From Bacteroidota bacterium (GTDB lineage Bacteria; Bacteroidota; Bacteroidia; Chitinophagales; Saprospiraceae): a DNA stretch of 64,000 nucleotides. Below, piece after piece: positions 25,907 through 35,469 of this stretch. The notes beneath the pieces were generated by a model, which saw only the letters and a program-made list of their open reading frames with translations, was not told where the DNA came from and did no database searches. The position numbers were made by a program, and so were the translations under genes. Each line of letters begins with the position of its first letter. Positions within the stretch are counted from its first letter, which is position 1. The stretch lies in the NCBI GenBank assembly GCA_018222965.1, contig JAAEZH010000027.1:1-64000 (forward strand), in the 5' to 3' direction.

Positions 25907-26866
25907 ATGCTTGATAAACTCGTAGCAACAGATAAGAAGGCCACTCGTGATGGTTTTGGAGCAGGATTGCTGGAAGTGGGAAAGAAAAACCCGGATGTTG
26001 TAGCGCTCTGTGCCGACCTCGTAGGCTCCCTCAAAATGCAGGGATTTATTAATGAATTTCCCGACCGCTTTATCCAGGTGGGTATTGCTGAGGCCAATAT
26101 GATGGGCCTGGCAGCCGGATTGGCAACAGGAGGCAAAATTCCCTATACCGGAACTTTTGCCAATTTTTCCACCGGTCGCGTTTATGACCAGATCCGCCAA
26201 TCCATTGCTTACTCTCACAAGAATGTAAAGATCTGTGCATCACATGCCGGACTGACCCTTGGAGAAGACGGTGCCACACACCAGATCCTGGAGGATATGG
26301 GAATGATGCAAATGCTTCCGGGAATGACCGTGATCAATCCGTGTGATTACAATCAGACGAAAGCAGCAACCATTGCGATCGCTGATCATGAAGGGCCTGT
26401 ATATCTGCGATTTGGCCGCCCGGGATGGCCGGTGTTTATTCCGGAAGATATGCCCTTTGAAATTGGCAAAGCCCTGAAATTAAAAGAGGGGAGCGACGTC
26501 AGTGTCTTTGCTACCGGACACCTGGTTTGGAATGCAGTTGAAGCTGCCCGCCAACTGGAAAAAGAAGAAGGAATCAGTGTAGAGCTGATCAACATACATA
26601 CCATCAAACCGCTTGATGAGGCGGCCATTCTGGAATCTGTGCGCAAGACTGGTTGCGCGGTTACTGCTGAAGAACATCAGCGGCTTGGCGGACTGGGAAG
26701 CAGTGTGGCAGAAGTATTGGCAGAAAATCATCCGACACCGCTTGAGATCGTTGCCGTTCAGGATTCCTTTGGCGAAAGCGGAAAGCCCGATCAATTACTA
26801 CCGAAGTACGGACTGGGTGTGGAGGATGTGAAGGCCGCCATCAAAAGAGCGATCAAACGTAAATAG
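25907..26866 (+). CDS. Transketolase, C-terminal subunit
   Basis: 319 residues: pyrimidine-binding domain with the catalytic glutamate in [17 protein letters not shown], and a C-terminal regulatory domain from about 190 ([14 protein letters not shown]). It pairs with the preceding gene (17 bases away) to form an active enzyme. The stop is 4 bases before the next start, so the PLP enzyme downstream is likely in the same operon. Confidence 0.92.
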   Translation: MLDKLVATDKKATRDGFGAGLLEVGKKNPDVVALCADLVGSLKMQGFINEFPDRFIQVGIAEANMMGLAAGLATGGKIPYTGTFANFSTGRVYDQIRQSIAYSHKNVKICASHAGLTLGEDGATHQILEDMGMMQMLPGMTVINPCDYNQTKAATIAIADHEGPVYLRFGRPGWPVFIPEDMPFEIGKALKLKEGSDVSVFATGHLVWNAVEAARQLEKEEGISVELINIHTIKPLDEAAILESVRKTGCAVTAEEHQRLGGLGSSVAEVLAENHPTPLEIVAVQDSFGESGKPDQLLPKYGLGVEDVKAAIKRAIKRK

Positions 26867-26870
26867 TACC

Positions 26871-28010
26871 ATGAAGTTTGGCACGAAAGTTATCCATGCC
26901 GGCATCTACCCCGATAAGGCGACAGGTGCTGTGATGACGCCTATTTATCAGACTTCTACTTATGCCCAGGAATCTCCGGGTAAGCACAAGGGATATGAGT
27001 ATTCCCGTACTCAAAATCCAACGCGTGCGGTGCTTGAAGCTAATCTGGCAGCCCTTGAAAATGCCGAATATGGCCTTTGTTTTGCCAGTGGATTGGCTGC
27101 AATGGATGCCATCTTTCGCCTCCTAAACCCGGGCGATGAGATTGTGGCTTCCAATGATTTGTATGGTGGATCTTACCGGCAAATTACCAAAGTACACGAG
27201 CGTTATGGCCTGAAAGGTCATTTTGTGCCTATGAATGACCTCTCCAATATAAAAGAGGCTGTCAATGAAAATACCAGGCTCATCTGGGTAGAAACGCCTA
27301 CCAATCCGATGCTCAATATTGTGGATATCAAAGAGATCTGCGATTTTGGGCGCGAAGCTGGTATTTGGGTTTGTGTAGACAATACATTCGCATCGCCTTA
27401 TCTCCAGAATCCTATCGACCTCGGTGCTGATATGGTTTTGCACTCCGCCACTAAATACCTGGGCGGACATTCTGATGTAGTGATGGGAGCTGTAGTAGTG
27501 AAAGATGGTGCTGTTGCCGAACAACTGGCGTTTATCCAGAATTCCGTAGGTGCAATACCTGGTCCACAGGACTGTTTCCTCGTTCTTCGGGGTATAAAGA
27601 CGCTGCATTTGCGTGTACAACGCGCCTGTGATAATGCGGCAATGATTGCTGCGTTTCTGGCAGACCATCCAAAAGTTAAGCATGTTTACTGGCCGGGTTT
27701 CAAAGACCATCCTAACCACGAGATTGCCAAATCGCAAATGCGTGATTTTGGAGGAATGGTTTCTTTCAACCTGATAGAAGATAGTACGGAAGCTGCCAAC
27801 AGGGTTTTGAGTAATACAGCTATATTCACGTTGGCTGAATCACTGGGTGGTGTCGAATCCCTCATTGGTCATCCGGCTAGCATGACCCATGCCGCCATTC
27901 CCCGGGAAGAGCGCATGAAAGTAGGACTCACCGATTCTTTGATCCGACTCAGCGTTGGCGTAGAAGATGTCGACGATCTAATCCAGGACCTGAAGAAGGC
28001 CATCGGATAG
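26871..28010 (+). CDS. Cystathionine gamma-synthase/lyase family PLP enzyme
   Basis: 379 residues, the usual length of the Cys/Met metabolism PLP family. The family markers are YEYSRTQNPTRAVLE, the aromatic-rich LYGGSYRQ, ETPTNPMLNI, DNTFASPYLQNP, and the PLP lysine K195 in SATKYLGGHSD. It should act in transsulfuration, either joining cysteine to an activated homoserine or cleaving cystathionine. Sequence alone does not separate these. It is encoded 4 bases after the transketolase subunit and ends in a strong terminator. Confidence 0.9.
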   Translation: MKFGTKVIHAGIYPDKATGAVMTPIYQTSTYAQESPGKHKGYEYSRTQNPTRAVLEANLAALENAEYGLCFASGLAAMDAIFRLLNPGDEIVASNDLYGGSYRQITKVHERYGLKGHFVPMNDLSNIKEAVNENTRLIWVETPTNPMLNIVDIKEICDFGREAGIWVCVDNTFASPYLQNPIDLGADMVLHSATKYLGGHSDVVMGAVVVKDGAVAEQLAFIQNSVGAIPGPQDCFLVLRGIKTLHLRVQRACDNAAMIAAFLADHPKVKHVYWPGFKDHPNHEIAKSQMRDFGGMVSFNLIEDSTEAANRVLSNTAIFTLAESLGGVESLIGHPASMTHAAIPREERMKVGLTDSLIRLSVGVEDVDDLIQDLKKAIG

Positions 28011-28030
28011 AGAATATCAATCGATTTGAT

Positions 28031-28067
28031 ATCCCGAATTTCGCAGCAGCGGAATTCGGGATTTTTT
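28031..28067 (+). terminator. Terminator of the transketolase - PLP enzyme operon
   Basis: ATCCCGAATT (28031-28040) pairs with AATTCGGGAT (28053-28062), followed by five T. Confidence 0.8.
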
Positions 28068-28106
28068 GTGGCTAAACTTTTTGGAATAAAAAGCGTCAAA
28101 GTGACC

Positions 28107-29435
28107 ATGATAAGAAATATACTTACCAGCACATTTATCATCGCACTTATGGGGACATCGCTCGTTGCCCAGAATGATTATTATTTTCCACCTCTGACCG
28201 GAGACGAATGGGAAAGTAAGGACCCTTCTGAATTGGGATGGTGTGCGGAAAAACTGGATAGCTTATACGCATTTCTGGAAGAAAAAAACAGCCGCTCTTT
28301 CATCATACTGCACGAAGGGAAGATCGTGGTCGAATACTACTTTGGCAATGCCGACCAGAGTTCCTTTTGGTACCTGGCTTCCGCCGGAAAGAGTATTGCA
28401 GGTTTTATGACCGGCATGGCTCAGGAACAGGGATTGCTTGATATCACCGATCCCGTATCCACCTACCTGGGGCAAGGGTGGACGGACTGTCCGCCAGATA
28501 AAGAAGACCTGATTACGGTGTATCATCAAATAAGTATGTCTACAGGGCTGGATGATGATCCGACTGTACCGGGAGTTCCCGATCCGGCAAATTGTCTGGA
28601 TCCGGAGTGTTTATTATATCTGGAAAATGCCGGGCAGCGTTGGGCATATCACAATGCTCCTTATCGACTGGTACAGGATGTTTTGGCCAATGCCAGCGGT
28701 ATGAGTATCAACCAGTATACCAATGCAAATTTGAATAATAACATTGACAGTAGTTTGTTTTGGCTGGATTATGTGTGCTGGGGCCGGGCGCGCGATGCGG
28801 CTCGTTTTGGGTTGTTGGCCCTCAATCGGGGTGTCTGGGATATGGATACCCTGATGCATGACCAGCAATATTTTGAGGAAATGACGACTCCTTCGCAGGG
28901 TTTAAACAATGCATACGGGTATTTATGGTGGTTGAATGGACAGGAAAGTTTTATGCTTCCTGGTTTGCAGACCGTACTCCCGGGCTATATGTTTCCGGAT
29001 GCTCCTGCAGATATGTTTTCTGCTCTGGGTCTGAATGATCAGAAAATCTACGTCGTGCCCAGTCTGGATATGGTGGTTATTCGCCAGGGAGATGCGGCTG
29101 GTGATCCCGTTGCTGCCGGGTCTTCTTTCGACAATCAATTATGGATCAAACTCAATGACCTGGCCTGTGAAACCGTCGGGTTTAAAGACATTGCATCTTA
29201 TGATCTGAGTCTATATCCACAACCGGCAACTGATCGTCTTTTTATAGAGTGGGAAGGGCTTTCGCCGAATGGTGTTAGGATACTGGATACACAGGGAAGG
29301 GTGATTAACGAACTGCCATTGGGAGGAAACGCAGGAAAGAGGGAAATTTTAATAGAGGGGAATCCTCCCGGGCTGTATATGTTTCAATTCATTACAGATA
29401 GAGGAATTATAGTAAAAAAGGTGGTGATCCAGTAA
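28107..29435 (+). CDS. Secreted serine hydrolase (class C beta-lactamase fold) with T9SS sorting tail
   Basis: 442 residues. A signal peptide (MIRNILTSTFIIALMGTS) is followed by a beta-lactamase/penicillin-binding-type hydrolase domain, with the serine in YLASAGKSIAG (SxxK) and a YHNAP element that fits the YxN motif. The last 75 residues (from SLYPQPATDRLFIEW to KKVVIQ) are a type A T9SS sorting domain, so the enzyme is probably exported by the PorW-dependent system and attached or released at the surface. The substrate is unknown; relatives include esterases and D-amino-acid peptidases. I chose ATG 28107, which gives the signal peptide; the longer frame overlaps the upstream terminator. Confidence 0.87.
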   Translation: MIRNILTSTFIIALMGTSLVAQNDYYFPPLTGDEWESKDPSELGWCAEKLDSLYAFLEEKNSRSFIILHEGKIVVEYYFGNADQSSFWYLASAGKSIAGFMTGMAQEQGLLDITDPVSTYLGQGWTDCPPDKEDLITVYHQISMSTGLDDDPTVPGVPDPANCLDPECLLYLENAGQRWAYHNAPYRLVQDVLANASGMSINQYTNANLNNNIDSSLFWLDYVCWGRARDAARFGLLALNRGVWDMDTLMHDQQYFEEMTTPSQGLNNAYGYLWWLNGQESFMLPGLQTVLPGYMFPDAPADMFSALGLNDQKIYVVPSLDMVVIRQGDAAGDPVAAGSSFDNQLWIKLNDLACETVGFKDIASYDLSLYPQPATDRLFIEWEGLSPNGVRILDTQGRVINELPLGGNAGKREILIEGNPPGLYMFQFITDRGIIVKKVVIQ

Positions 29436-29464
29436 GTTAGCATTTAACTGTACCAGCACCCAAT

Positions 29465-29669
29465 CTTAGGGTCAAAACAGGGAATACGAATTGGTATCGC
29501 TTCGCTGGAGCTTACCATCAAAATCGCAAAAAGTGTTACAAAGGTTTGGCTCCTCTGGAGCCATTAACCGCATATACAGTAATGCCTCCAGAGGAGGCAC
29601 ACCTATGTAACAAAAAATATCGGATTCACTTTAAGCGCCGTAGGTGCGGCACCTGGTTTTGTCCCTAAG
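29465..29669. mobile_element. MITE-like palindromic element (205 bp)
   Basis: The ends are imperfect inverted repeats (CTTAGGGTCAAAACAGG at 29465-29481 against CCTGGTTTTGTCCCTAAG at 29652-29669). Inside, a 32-base arm at 29534-29565 is repeated inverted at 29581-29612 with 28 matches, and each arm is itself a hairpin (GGCTCCTCTGGAGCC; GCCTCCAGAGGAGGC). There is no coding capacity. The right end lies one base before the acylphosphatase stop codon. Confidence 0.55.
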
Positions 29670-29670
29670 T

Positions 29671-29958
29671 TTATGTGACACTACGTTTAATCACGAAGCC
29701 ATCCTCTTCCTGCAAGGAAATTTCCGCGTGGGTGACAGCATCCACCCGGGCAAATTCAGGACCTTTCTCACACCATTTTAAGAGGGCTAGAAGTTGGGGT
29801 TCTGGTCCCTGAGCTTCTGCTTCAACACTGCCATCTGCTTTATTCCTGACCCAACCACTTAGGTTTAAGGATTGCGCCTGTCGTTGAGTGCTGGCCCTGT
29901 AATATACGCCTTGTACTCGTCCGGTGATTGTAATACGGTATCGTTTTTCCATCTCCAT
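29671..29958 (-). CDS. acyP: Acylphosphatase
   Basis: A 95-residue protein of normal family length. It carries the signature GRVQGVYYRASTQRQAQ, which holds the phosphate-binding loop and catalytic Arg, and GWVRNKADGSVEAEAQGP, which holds the catalytic Asn. It hydrolyses acyl phosphates in the cytoplasm. The usual loop has VGFR in place of VYYR, so the residue before the catalytic Arg is Tyr. The ATG at 29958 or the one two codons later (MEKRYRI) could be the start. Confidence 0.9.
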   Translation of the reverse strand: MEMEKRYRITITGRVQGVYYRASTQRQAQSLNLSGWVRNKADGSVEAEAQGPEPQLLALLKWCEKGPEFARVDAVTHAEISLQEEDGFVIKRSVT

Positions 29959-30050
29959 AAAGGTGAAAAAAAATCTTTTTTTTCTTTAAAAAATGGGTGT
30001 AATTATTTGGTTTTTAGCGATTTAGGTCCGAAATTTTTCAATTATTTGCT

Positions 30051-30108
30051 CAGGTTGCCGACCCGTCAGGTTGCCGACCCGTCAGGTTGCCGACCCGTCA
30101 GGTTGCCG
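30051..30108. repeat. Tandem repeat, 3.6 copies of a 16-base unit
   Basis: CAGGTTGCCGACCCGT is repeated exactly at 30051, 30067 and 30083, with a partial copy at 30099 followed by T8. It ends 8 bases before the stop of the ATP-grasp gene. A related sequence forms a palindrome at 62526-62572, so this is a dispersed family rather than a CRISPR. Confidence 0.9.
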
Positions 30109-30115
30109 TTTTTTT

Positions 30116-31315
30116 TCAATCCAGAGAACGGTCGGGGGGAGGGGCACTGGCGTGGAAATCGCGGGCTACAATTTCGGCGTATTTATCCAGGAGATCGGAA
30201 ACTCTTTTGCGGTCATTGGATGCGATAATCATTCCTACATGGTATTCCTTGTTGATTTTCCAGACCACCTCGGGATCATTGAATACAGCCATATCCGGCC
30301 ATTGATACCTGGATAGAGAAACAAGGATTCCGGCATGTTTTTCCTCGACTTTTGGGAGCTTGTATGTGCGGTCGCCCGCCATGTCGGATTCGAGTTTTGC
30401 CCATTCCTTCCACAAACTTATTCCGGCCGAGAATTCAACCATTTCGGCCAGGTGAGCTCCACCCACCCTTGATGAGGTTTCCAGGAAATAAAAGGTGCCG
30501 TCTGCGGTTCTAATGAACTCGGTATGAGCCGCGCTGTACTGCATGCCAAAAGCAGTCATTACCCGACTGGTCAGGTCTTTGAGAGCTTTGTCTTCCATTT
30601 CGCCGAAAGGCAAGGTTTGCGACCGAAAAATGCCACCGCCATGTGCAACTTCAAAGGGCGTATTTAGATACTTGCTGTTTCTGCAAAAAACGACCTGGCC
30701 GTCTTTACACAGAGCGTCGGTGTGGTACACATCTCCTGGCTTAAATTGCTCAATAAGGTATGTGTGTCTTTTATCTCCCAACTCATGGATGACCGACCAG
30801 CTTTCCTCCGGCGTGTGCACCTTGCGAATCCCTGTTGCTGAAGCTTCTCCCCTTGGTTTAATGACCCAGGGCGCAGAAACACTGGTGTGAAAGTGGTTGA
30901 TTTCTTCGTCGTTGAAAAGCGCACTAAAAGGAGGTACCGCTATGCCGGCATCAGCCGCCTTCATGCGCATAGCCAGCTTGTCGCGAAAGTAGCGTGCCGT
31001 CGTTTGCCCCATACCGGGAATGCGAAATTCCTCCCGCAACCAGGCCGCTTTCTCCACATCAAAATCATCCATCGCAACGATGCGATCGATGTTTCGTTGA
31101 CGCATGAGGTGACTCATGCCCTGGACCAGTGTCTGAAAGTTTTCCGGTGTATTGACATCCGATTCCATGAAAAAGAATTCATCAATGGAGTCGTGTGGCC
31201 AATCAGCGTCCCGGAGGCTCTCTTTGGTAAGCAGATAAATGGTATTGCCTGCTTCTTTGCAGGCCCGTAAAAAATCTTGTCCCTTGAGGAAACAGGAGAT
31301 GCACAGAATTGTCAT
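30116..31315 (-). CDS. ATP-grasp family protein, ligase of unknown substrate
   Basis: 399 residues with an ATP-grasp fold. The N-terminal domain begins MTILCISCFLKGQDF, the middle contains the ATP-binding VIKPRGEASATGIRKV and the adenine-binding YLIEQFKPGDVYHTDAL, and the metal-binding part is FLETSSRVGGAHLAEMVEF. Proteins of this group join a carboxylate to an amine through an acyl phosphate, as in carbamoyl-phosphate synthase or D-Ala ligase. No neighbour suggests the substrates. It stands alone. The C terminus is Pro/Ala-rich (ASAPPPDRSLD) and ends beside the 16-base tandem repeat. Confidence 0.8.
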   Translation of the reverse strand: MTILCISCFLKGQDFLRACKEAGNTIYLLTKESLRDADWPHDSIDEFFFMESDVNTPENFQTLVQGMSHLMRQRNIDRIVAMDDFDVEKAAWLREEFRIPGMGQTTARYFRDKLAMRMKAADAGIAVPPFSALFNDEEINHFHTSVSAPWVIKPRGEASATGIRKVHTPEESWSVIHELGDKRHTYLIEQFKPGDVYHTDALCKDGQVVFCRNSKYLNTPFEVAHGGGIFRSQTLPFGEMEDKALKDLTSRVMTAFGMQYSAAHTEFIRTADGTFYFLETSSRVGGAHLAEMVEFSAGISLWKEWAKLESDMAGDRTYKLPKVEEKHAGILVSLSRYQWPDMAVFNDPEVVWKINKEYHVGMIIASNDRKRVSDLLDKYAEIVARDFHASAPPPDRSLD

Positions 31316-31409
31316 ACAAACAATTTGAAAATGAAGGCACAGCCCACCAAAAAGATGGGTGCTGAAATAGTTATTCCTTGTTTGGTCAGGACAAAATACG
31401 AATCTCTGT

Positions 31410-32888
31410 TTATAAGTTTTCCAGGAAATCGGTCAGCAGACGAACACCAAAGGCGGTGGCGCTTTTCTGCATACTAAACTCCATGTCAGACATTGCTACG
31501 CCAGCGATATCCAGGTGTGCCCAACAAGCGTGCTCGTGGGTGAAATGTTCGAGGAATTTTGCTGCCGTAATGGCTCCGGCCATAGGTTTTCCGCTGAAAT
31601 TCTTTACATCGGCCACATCCGAACGAATCATTTCTCCATAGTCTTCCCAAATGGGGAACGACCACAGGCGTTCTCCGGTTCTGGTGCCGGCATTGAGCAA
31701 TTGTTTGCTCAAACTTTCATTGGCGGTGAACAGGCCTCCAGCCACATAGCCTAGTGCTCGAATGACAGAACCTGTGAGCGTAGCCAGATCAATGAGAATC
31801 TCCGGCTCGTAGTTTTGCACCATGTAGGAAAGCCCGTCGGCAAGAATCAAGCGGCCTTCTGCATCGGTATCGATGATCTCTATAGATTTTCCACTGTAGG
31901 AAGAAATAACATCGCTGGGCTTGATGGCAAGGGCATCAACAGAGTTGTCTGTAGCCGGTACAATCCCAATAAGATGTATCGGCAATTTAAGGCGGGCCGC
32001 CATAGCCATTGTGCCAAAAACAGCTGCTGCACCTCCCATATCACTTTTCATGAAGTGCATGTTGGTGGAAGGCTTTATAGATAAACCACCGGTGTCGAAA
32101 GTTACGCCTTTTCCGACCAGCCCTACTTTTTTCAGGGCTGTTCCTTCCGGCTTGTATTCCATGATGGTAAAAGTGGCCGGGTATTCGCTGCCGCGATTGA
32201 CAGCCAGTACGCCGTGTAAGCCGATCTCCTCCATGTCTTCTTTCTCAATAACTTTGGCTGTAAAGCCATAGCGCTGAGCGGCTTGTTTAGCCCAGTTTGA
32301 CAGATCAACCGGATTTTTGTGATTGCTTGGTGCATTGACCAGCTTGATCATTTCGATCTGGATTTCGGCGAAAGCCTGACCTCGCTTAACGGCTTCATCT
32401 ACACGCTCTTTGTTTTCAGCTTCTACCAGCACTTCGAGACTGGTTTCAACAGCTGCAACAAGATCCTCATCCGTCTTGAACCGGCCGATATTATACTCGC
32501 CCAGGCAAAAGCCATTGATCAGGGCTTCGGCACTTCGAATCAGGTCGTCGGCAAGATTGCCATAGGCAAAGCTTAGTTGTAATTGGAGGGGAAGTTTCTT
32601 TTTTCGGTTGTGGATAAAGGCCCGGGCCGACTGGATCATTTTGGAAATACCCGGATTTTCTCCAAGGCCCAGCAGGAACAGGCGTTGTTTTCCATTTTCC
32701 GAATTCTTTCCCTGCAGATTCAACACTTCTTTCGCGGAAGCGGAAAAATCGAGTCGCAAGAGATCTGCATCCAGATCGAATGCCGCAGCAATGCGATCCA
32801 AAATAATATCTTTCTCATCTGATTGGGCGATCGGTATGATCAGTCCGGCGTCTTTATTGACAGATTGGGTTGTTGTGGTTATTTGCAT
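31410..32888 (-). CDS. Leucyl aminopeptidase (family M17)
   Basis: 492 residues, normal for M17. The C-terminal catalytic domain has the metal-binding VGKGVTFDTGGLSIKPS, the conserved KSDMGGAAAV, and the family signature DTDAEGRL (catalytic Arg). The N-terminal macro-like domain is present. It should remove N-terminal residues from peptides in the cytoplasm as a zinc/manganese hexamer. There is no signal peptide. It is monocistronic as far as I can see. The iterated palindrome occurs at 32364, where it encodes AFAEI. Confidence 0.93.
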   Translation of the reverse strand: MQITTTTQSVNKDAGLIIPIAQSDEKDIILDRIAAAFDLDADLLRLDFSASAKEVLNLQGKNSENGKQRLFLLGLGENPGISKMIQSARAFIHNRKKKLPLQLQLSFAYGNLADDLIRSAEALINGFCLGEYNIGRFKTDEDLVAAVETSLEVLVEAENKERVDEAVKRGQAFAEIQIEMIKLVNAPSNHKNPVDLSNWAKQAAQRYGFTAKVIEKEDMEEIGLHGVLAVNRGSEYPATFTIMEYKPEGTALKKVGLVGKGVTFDTGGLSIKPSTNMHFMKSDMGGAAAVFGTMAMAARLKLPIHLIGIVPATDNSVDALAIKPSDVISSYSGKSIEIIDTDAEGRLILADGLSYMVQNYEPEILIDLATLTGSVIRALGYVAGGLFTANESLSKQLLNAGTRTGERLWSFPIWEDYGEMIRSDVADVKNFSGKPMAGAITAAKFLEHFTHEHACWAHLDIAGVAMSDMEFSMQKSATAFGVRLLTDFLENL

Positions 32889-33054
32889 CTACATTCAAAT
32901 AATTAGCTGTACAGATCTCGTCTTAATGTTCTGAGGGATGGTATACCCGGTTTAACCCAGCCATGGAGCGATCAATGGCGAAGTCCGGGTAGTTGATATG
33001 ACAGGCTCAGACAAGTATGGCCATAAGATTGCAAAAGTACTATAAGTGCCTATC

Positions 33055-34170
33055 TTATAAAACTTTAGTCCAGAAATTTTCTCCTGTAGCCGGATATGGG
33101 CCAAAAAGCCAGTTGGCAGCTTCTGGAAATGCTTTCCCCCAATCGGTTTCCCGATGTTTGCCTTTCGGCGAAATAACTCTCCGCAAAGTGATGGCATCCG
33201 GGTTATTTGCATCCATGCCCTGAGAGAATTGTTCTACCAGGGGAACCATATTTTCACTTTCATCGCCGCCGGCATAGACATATATCTGGGTGGGGTATAG
33301 CATATGTGTTTGCAGGGCTTTTCGATAAATTTCGGGAGCAACCCACAGCGAAGGGGAGAAGATCATCTGTTTGCCATAGACCTCCGGATATAGAGATCCC
33401 GCATAAATACTAATTAGTCCGCCCATCGAACTGCCTCCAATACCGGTGTGCTGTCGGTCAGGGAGTGTACGAAAATGCTTATCGACATAGGGTTTGAGGG
33501 TATCGGCCAGAAAGCGTACATATTTTTTGCCATCTCCGGGGCCCAGCTTGGTTTGGTAGGAAGGCGTGTATTCGGAGATGCGTTCATTTTCGGCATGATC
33601 AATGGCAATTACGATCAGATCTGCCCATCCATTTTCGGCCATGGTAGCCAGTTTTTTATCTAATCCCCAACTGCCAAATGGGGCATAGTCGTCAAACAGG
33701 TTTTGCCCGTCCTGCAGGTATAAGACCGGGTATCTTTTATCTGATTGGTCATAGTCCCAGGGGAGGAGCGCAGCAATCCGCCGGGTTTTTATCAATTGCG
33801 GGATTTCAAAACGCTCGTGAATTATTTCAATTTTTGGAAGGTACTCGTCTTTCCAGTACTGCCCGTTGATTTTCCAGCGAGGCACATGAATACGAATGTG
33901 TTCCTGTGGCTTCTCCAGGCGATGATTGTCAACATGACCGCCATAAGCATCCGTTTCAACTTGTTTCCAATTGCCCCTTGTTGCTTTAAATTCCAGGGGA
34001 AAGTCCAGGTCCGCTACATTTGGAAAGGTATAAGAGTAGTAGCCGGGTATATCAGGCTTCATCCTGTAAGCTTCCTGCGCGGACTGCCAATCGTTGAAGG
34101 TGCCGGCCAGAAATACTGGTCTGCTATCGGTAGCATTAGTTTCTACTTCTATTTGCAGCGTCTGAGACAT
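33055..34170 (-). CDS. Putative esterase (Fes/IroE-like alpha/beta hydrolase) with starch-binding-like N terminus
   Basis: 371 residues without a signal peptide. Residues 1-95 resemble a carbohydrate-binding module 48/20 fold (VFLAGTFNDWQSAQE, GYYSYTFPNV). The rest is an esterase D/enterobactin esterase-type hydrolase with the nucleophile in GIGGSSMGGLISI, an acidic residue in YVYAGGDESENMV, and the histidine in KGKHRETDWGKAFPEAANWLF. In this group the N-terminal module often positions the ligand. The substrate is not predictable; siderophore, sugar-ester or acyl-ester are all possible. Confidence 0.82.
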   Translation of the reverse strand: MSQTLQIEVETNATDSRPVFLAGTFNDWQSAQEAYRMKPDIPGYYSYTFPNVADLDFPLEFKATRGNWKQVETDAYGGHVDNHRLEKPQEHIRIHVPRWKINGQYWKDEYLPKIEIIHERFEIPQLIKTRRIAALLPWDYDQSDKRYPVLYLQDGQNLFDDYAPFGSWGLDKKLATMAENGWADLIVIAIDHAENERISEYTPSYQTKLGPGDGKKYVRFLADTLKPYVDKHFRTLPDRQHTGIGGSSMGGLISIYAGSLYPEVYGKQMIFSPSLWVAPEIYRKALQTHMLYPTQIYVYAGGDESENMVPLVEQFSQGMDANNPDAITLRRVISPKGKHRETDWGKAFPEAANWLFGPYPATGENFWTKVL

Positions 34171-34267
34171 GAGAAATGATGAGGCTAACGGATTAAATAA
34201 TCTTTAAAGTGCAAAAATAGTTTTCCCGGCAGAATGCTCGTCAGGTCAGGTTTTTTTTCTTTCATAA

Positions 34268-34299
34268 AAAAAAGGCTGCACCATAAATGGGCAGCCTTC
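34268..34299 (-). terminator. Terminator of the lytic transglycosylase gene
   Basis: AAGGCTGC (34272-34279) pairs with GCAGCCTT (34291-34298). On the minus strand the stem is followed by a run of eight T. Confidence 0.75.
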
Positions 34300-34326
34300 A
34301 AAATTAGCATTTTGTAAAGTCGATTC

Positions 34327-35469
34327 TTATACAGAACCCGGACGTTGGTCGAGGTACAGCACCAGTGCTTGCTGGAAATATACATCGGCATTGGCCGGGA
34401 TGTTGTTCCATTCGCGGACGGATTGTACGGGAACCCGATAGTCAGCGGCGATTTGAGCGAGTGTTTCGCCCGGACGAATCACAACTGTAATCGGAATTTT
34501 CGGGGTATTTCCGTCGGCTTTCAAAACCGTTTTAACCATTGGCAAATCAGTCTCGATTCCGAGGCTGTTTGACCAACGTTGGTAGTCGGTAAGAACACGC
34601 ATTGCCATTTCTGGAAGTACAATGAGGTGTCCTTTATTGCTTTCCGGAATATAAGACCGGAGGTAAGCAGGATTCAATTCGCGGATAGTGCTGATGCTGG
34701 CGCCGGTAATGGTGGCCAGTTTTTTGAAGCTAATACCAGAATGAATTCGGGTAGCACGGGTAAATTGCATATCGTATGACTGCATTTCCGGCTCCAGATT
34801 GTGTTCTGTGTAAAAGCTTGCCACATAGCTGGCAGCAATGTACCGCGGGATATAGTTTTGTGTTTCTTTTGGAAGCAGGTGTTGGATTTTCCAGTAATCT
34901 GTACTTCCACCATTGCGGATGGCCTTACGTACGTTGCCAGGTCCACAGTTATAGGCAGCAAGTGCCAATTCCCAGCTACCAAAACGGCCATACAGCTCGT
35001 TGAGATATTTAAGCGCAGCCTCTGTTGCAAGGTGTGGGTTCAATCGTTCATCGACATAAGTGCCGACGGAGAGACCCAGTTCTTGTGCTGTTCCGCTCAT
35101 CAACTGCCAGAGTCCGGCTGCACCTGCATGGGAGCGAACGCCTGGTTTCAAAGAAGACTCAACTATTGGCAGGAATTTTAATGATTCCGGCATTTGGTTG
35201 ATCTTCAGGTAATGTTCGAAAATGGGGAAAAAGCGGTCGGAGCGGCCGAGCATATACTCAGCATCGCGGTAACCGTAGGTTACATACCGCCGTACCATGT
35301 CGCTAACCTGACTGTTGTAGATACTTGCTACGGGCAGGTTCATGGTTTCGATTCGTTCTTGGATCAGAGCCTCTTCAGCTTTGTTCCAGGCACTGGGCCC
35401 GGCAAGGGAAGGGGTAGTAAATGACAGCGTAATAGCTGCCATCAGGCTCAATGTACATGGGATTTTCAT
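34327..35469 (-). CDS. Lytic transglycosylase with LysM domain (MltD-like)
   Basis: 380 residues: signal peptide (MKIPCTLSLMAAITLSF...), a family 1 transglycosylase domain (about 75-230) with the catalytic glutamate in FLPIVESSLKPG and the conserved GAAGLWQLMSGTAQELGL and ALAAYNCGPGNV, and a C-terminal LysM (from about 325, VVIRPGETLAQIAADYRVP) for glycan binding. It cleaves peptidoglycan glycan strands in the periplasm. The start is at 35469, which begins the signal peptide. A promoter with TTG and TACCTTTG 20 bases apart lies about 210 bases upstream. Monocistronic with its own terminator. Confidence 0.9.
   Translation of the reverse strand: MKIPCTLSLMAAITLSFTTPSLAGPSAWNKAEEALIQERIETMNLPVASIYNSQVSDMVRRYVTYGYRDAEYMLGRSDRFFPIFEHYLKINQMPESLKFLPIVESSLKPGVRSHAGAAGLWQLMSGTAQELGLSVGTYVDERLNPHLATEAALKYLNELYGRFGSWELALAAYNCGPGNVRKAIRNGGSTDYWKIQHLLPKETQNYIPRYIAASYVASFYTEHNLEPEMQSYDMQFTRATRIHSGISFKKLATITGASISTIRELNPAYLRSYIPESNKGHLIVLPEMAMRVLTDYQRWSNSLGIETDLPMVKTVLKADGNTPKIPITVVIRPGETLAQIAADYRVPVQSVREWNNIPANADVYFQQALVLYLDQRPGSV

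Noticed and set aside
30051-30108. CRISPR array
   Set aside because: The units are contiguous with no spacers and only 16 bases long, and no cas gene is present.
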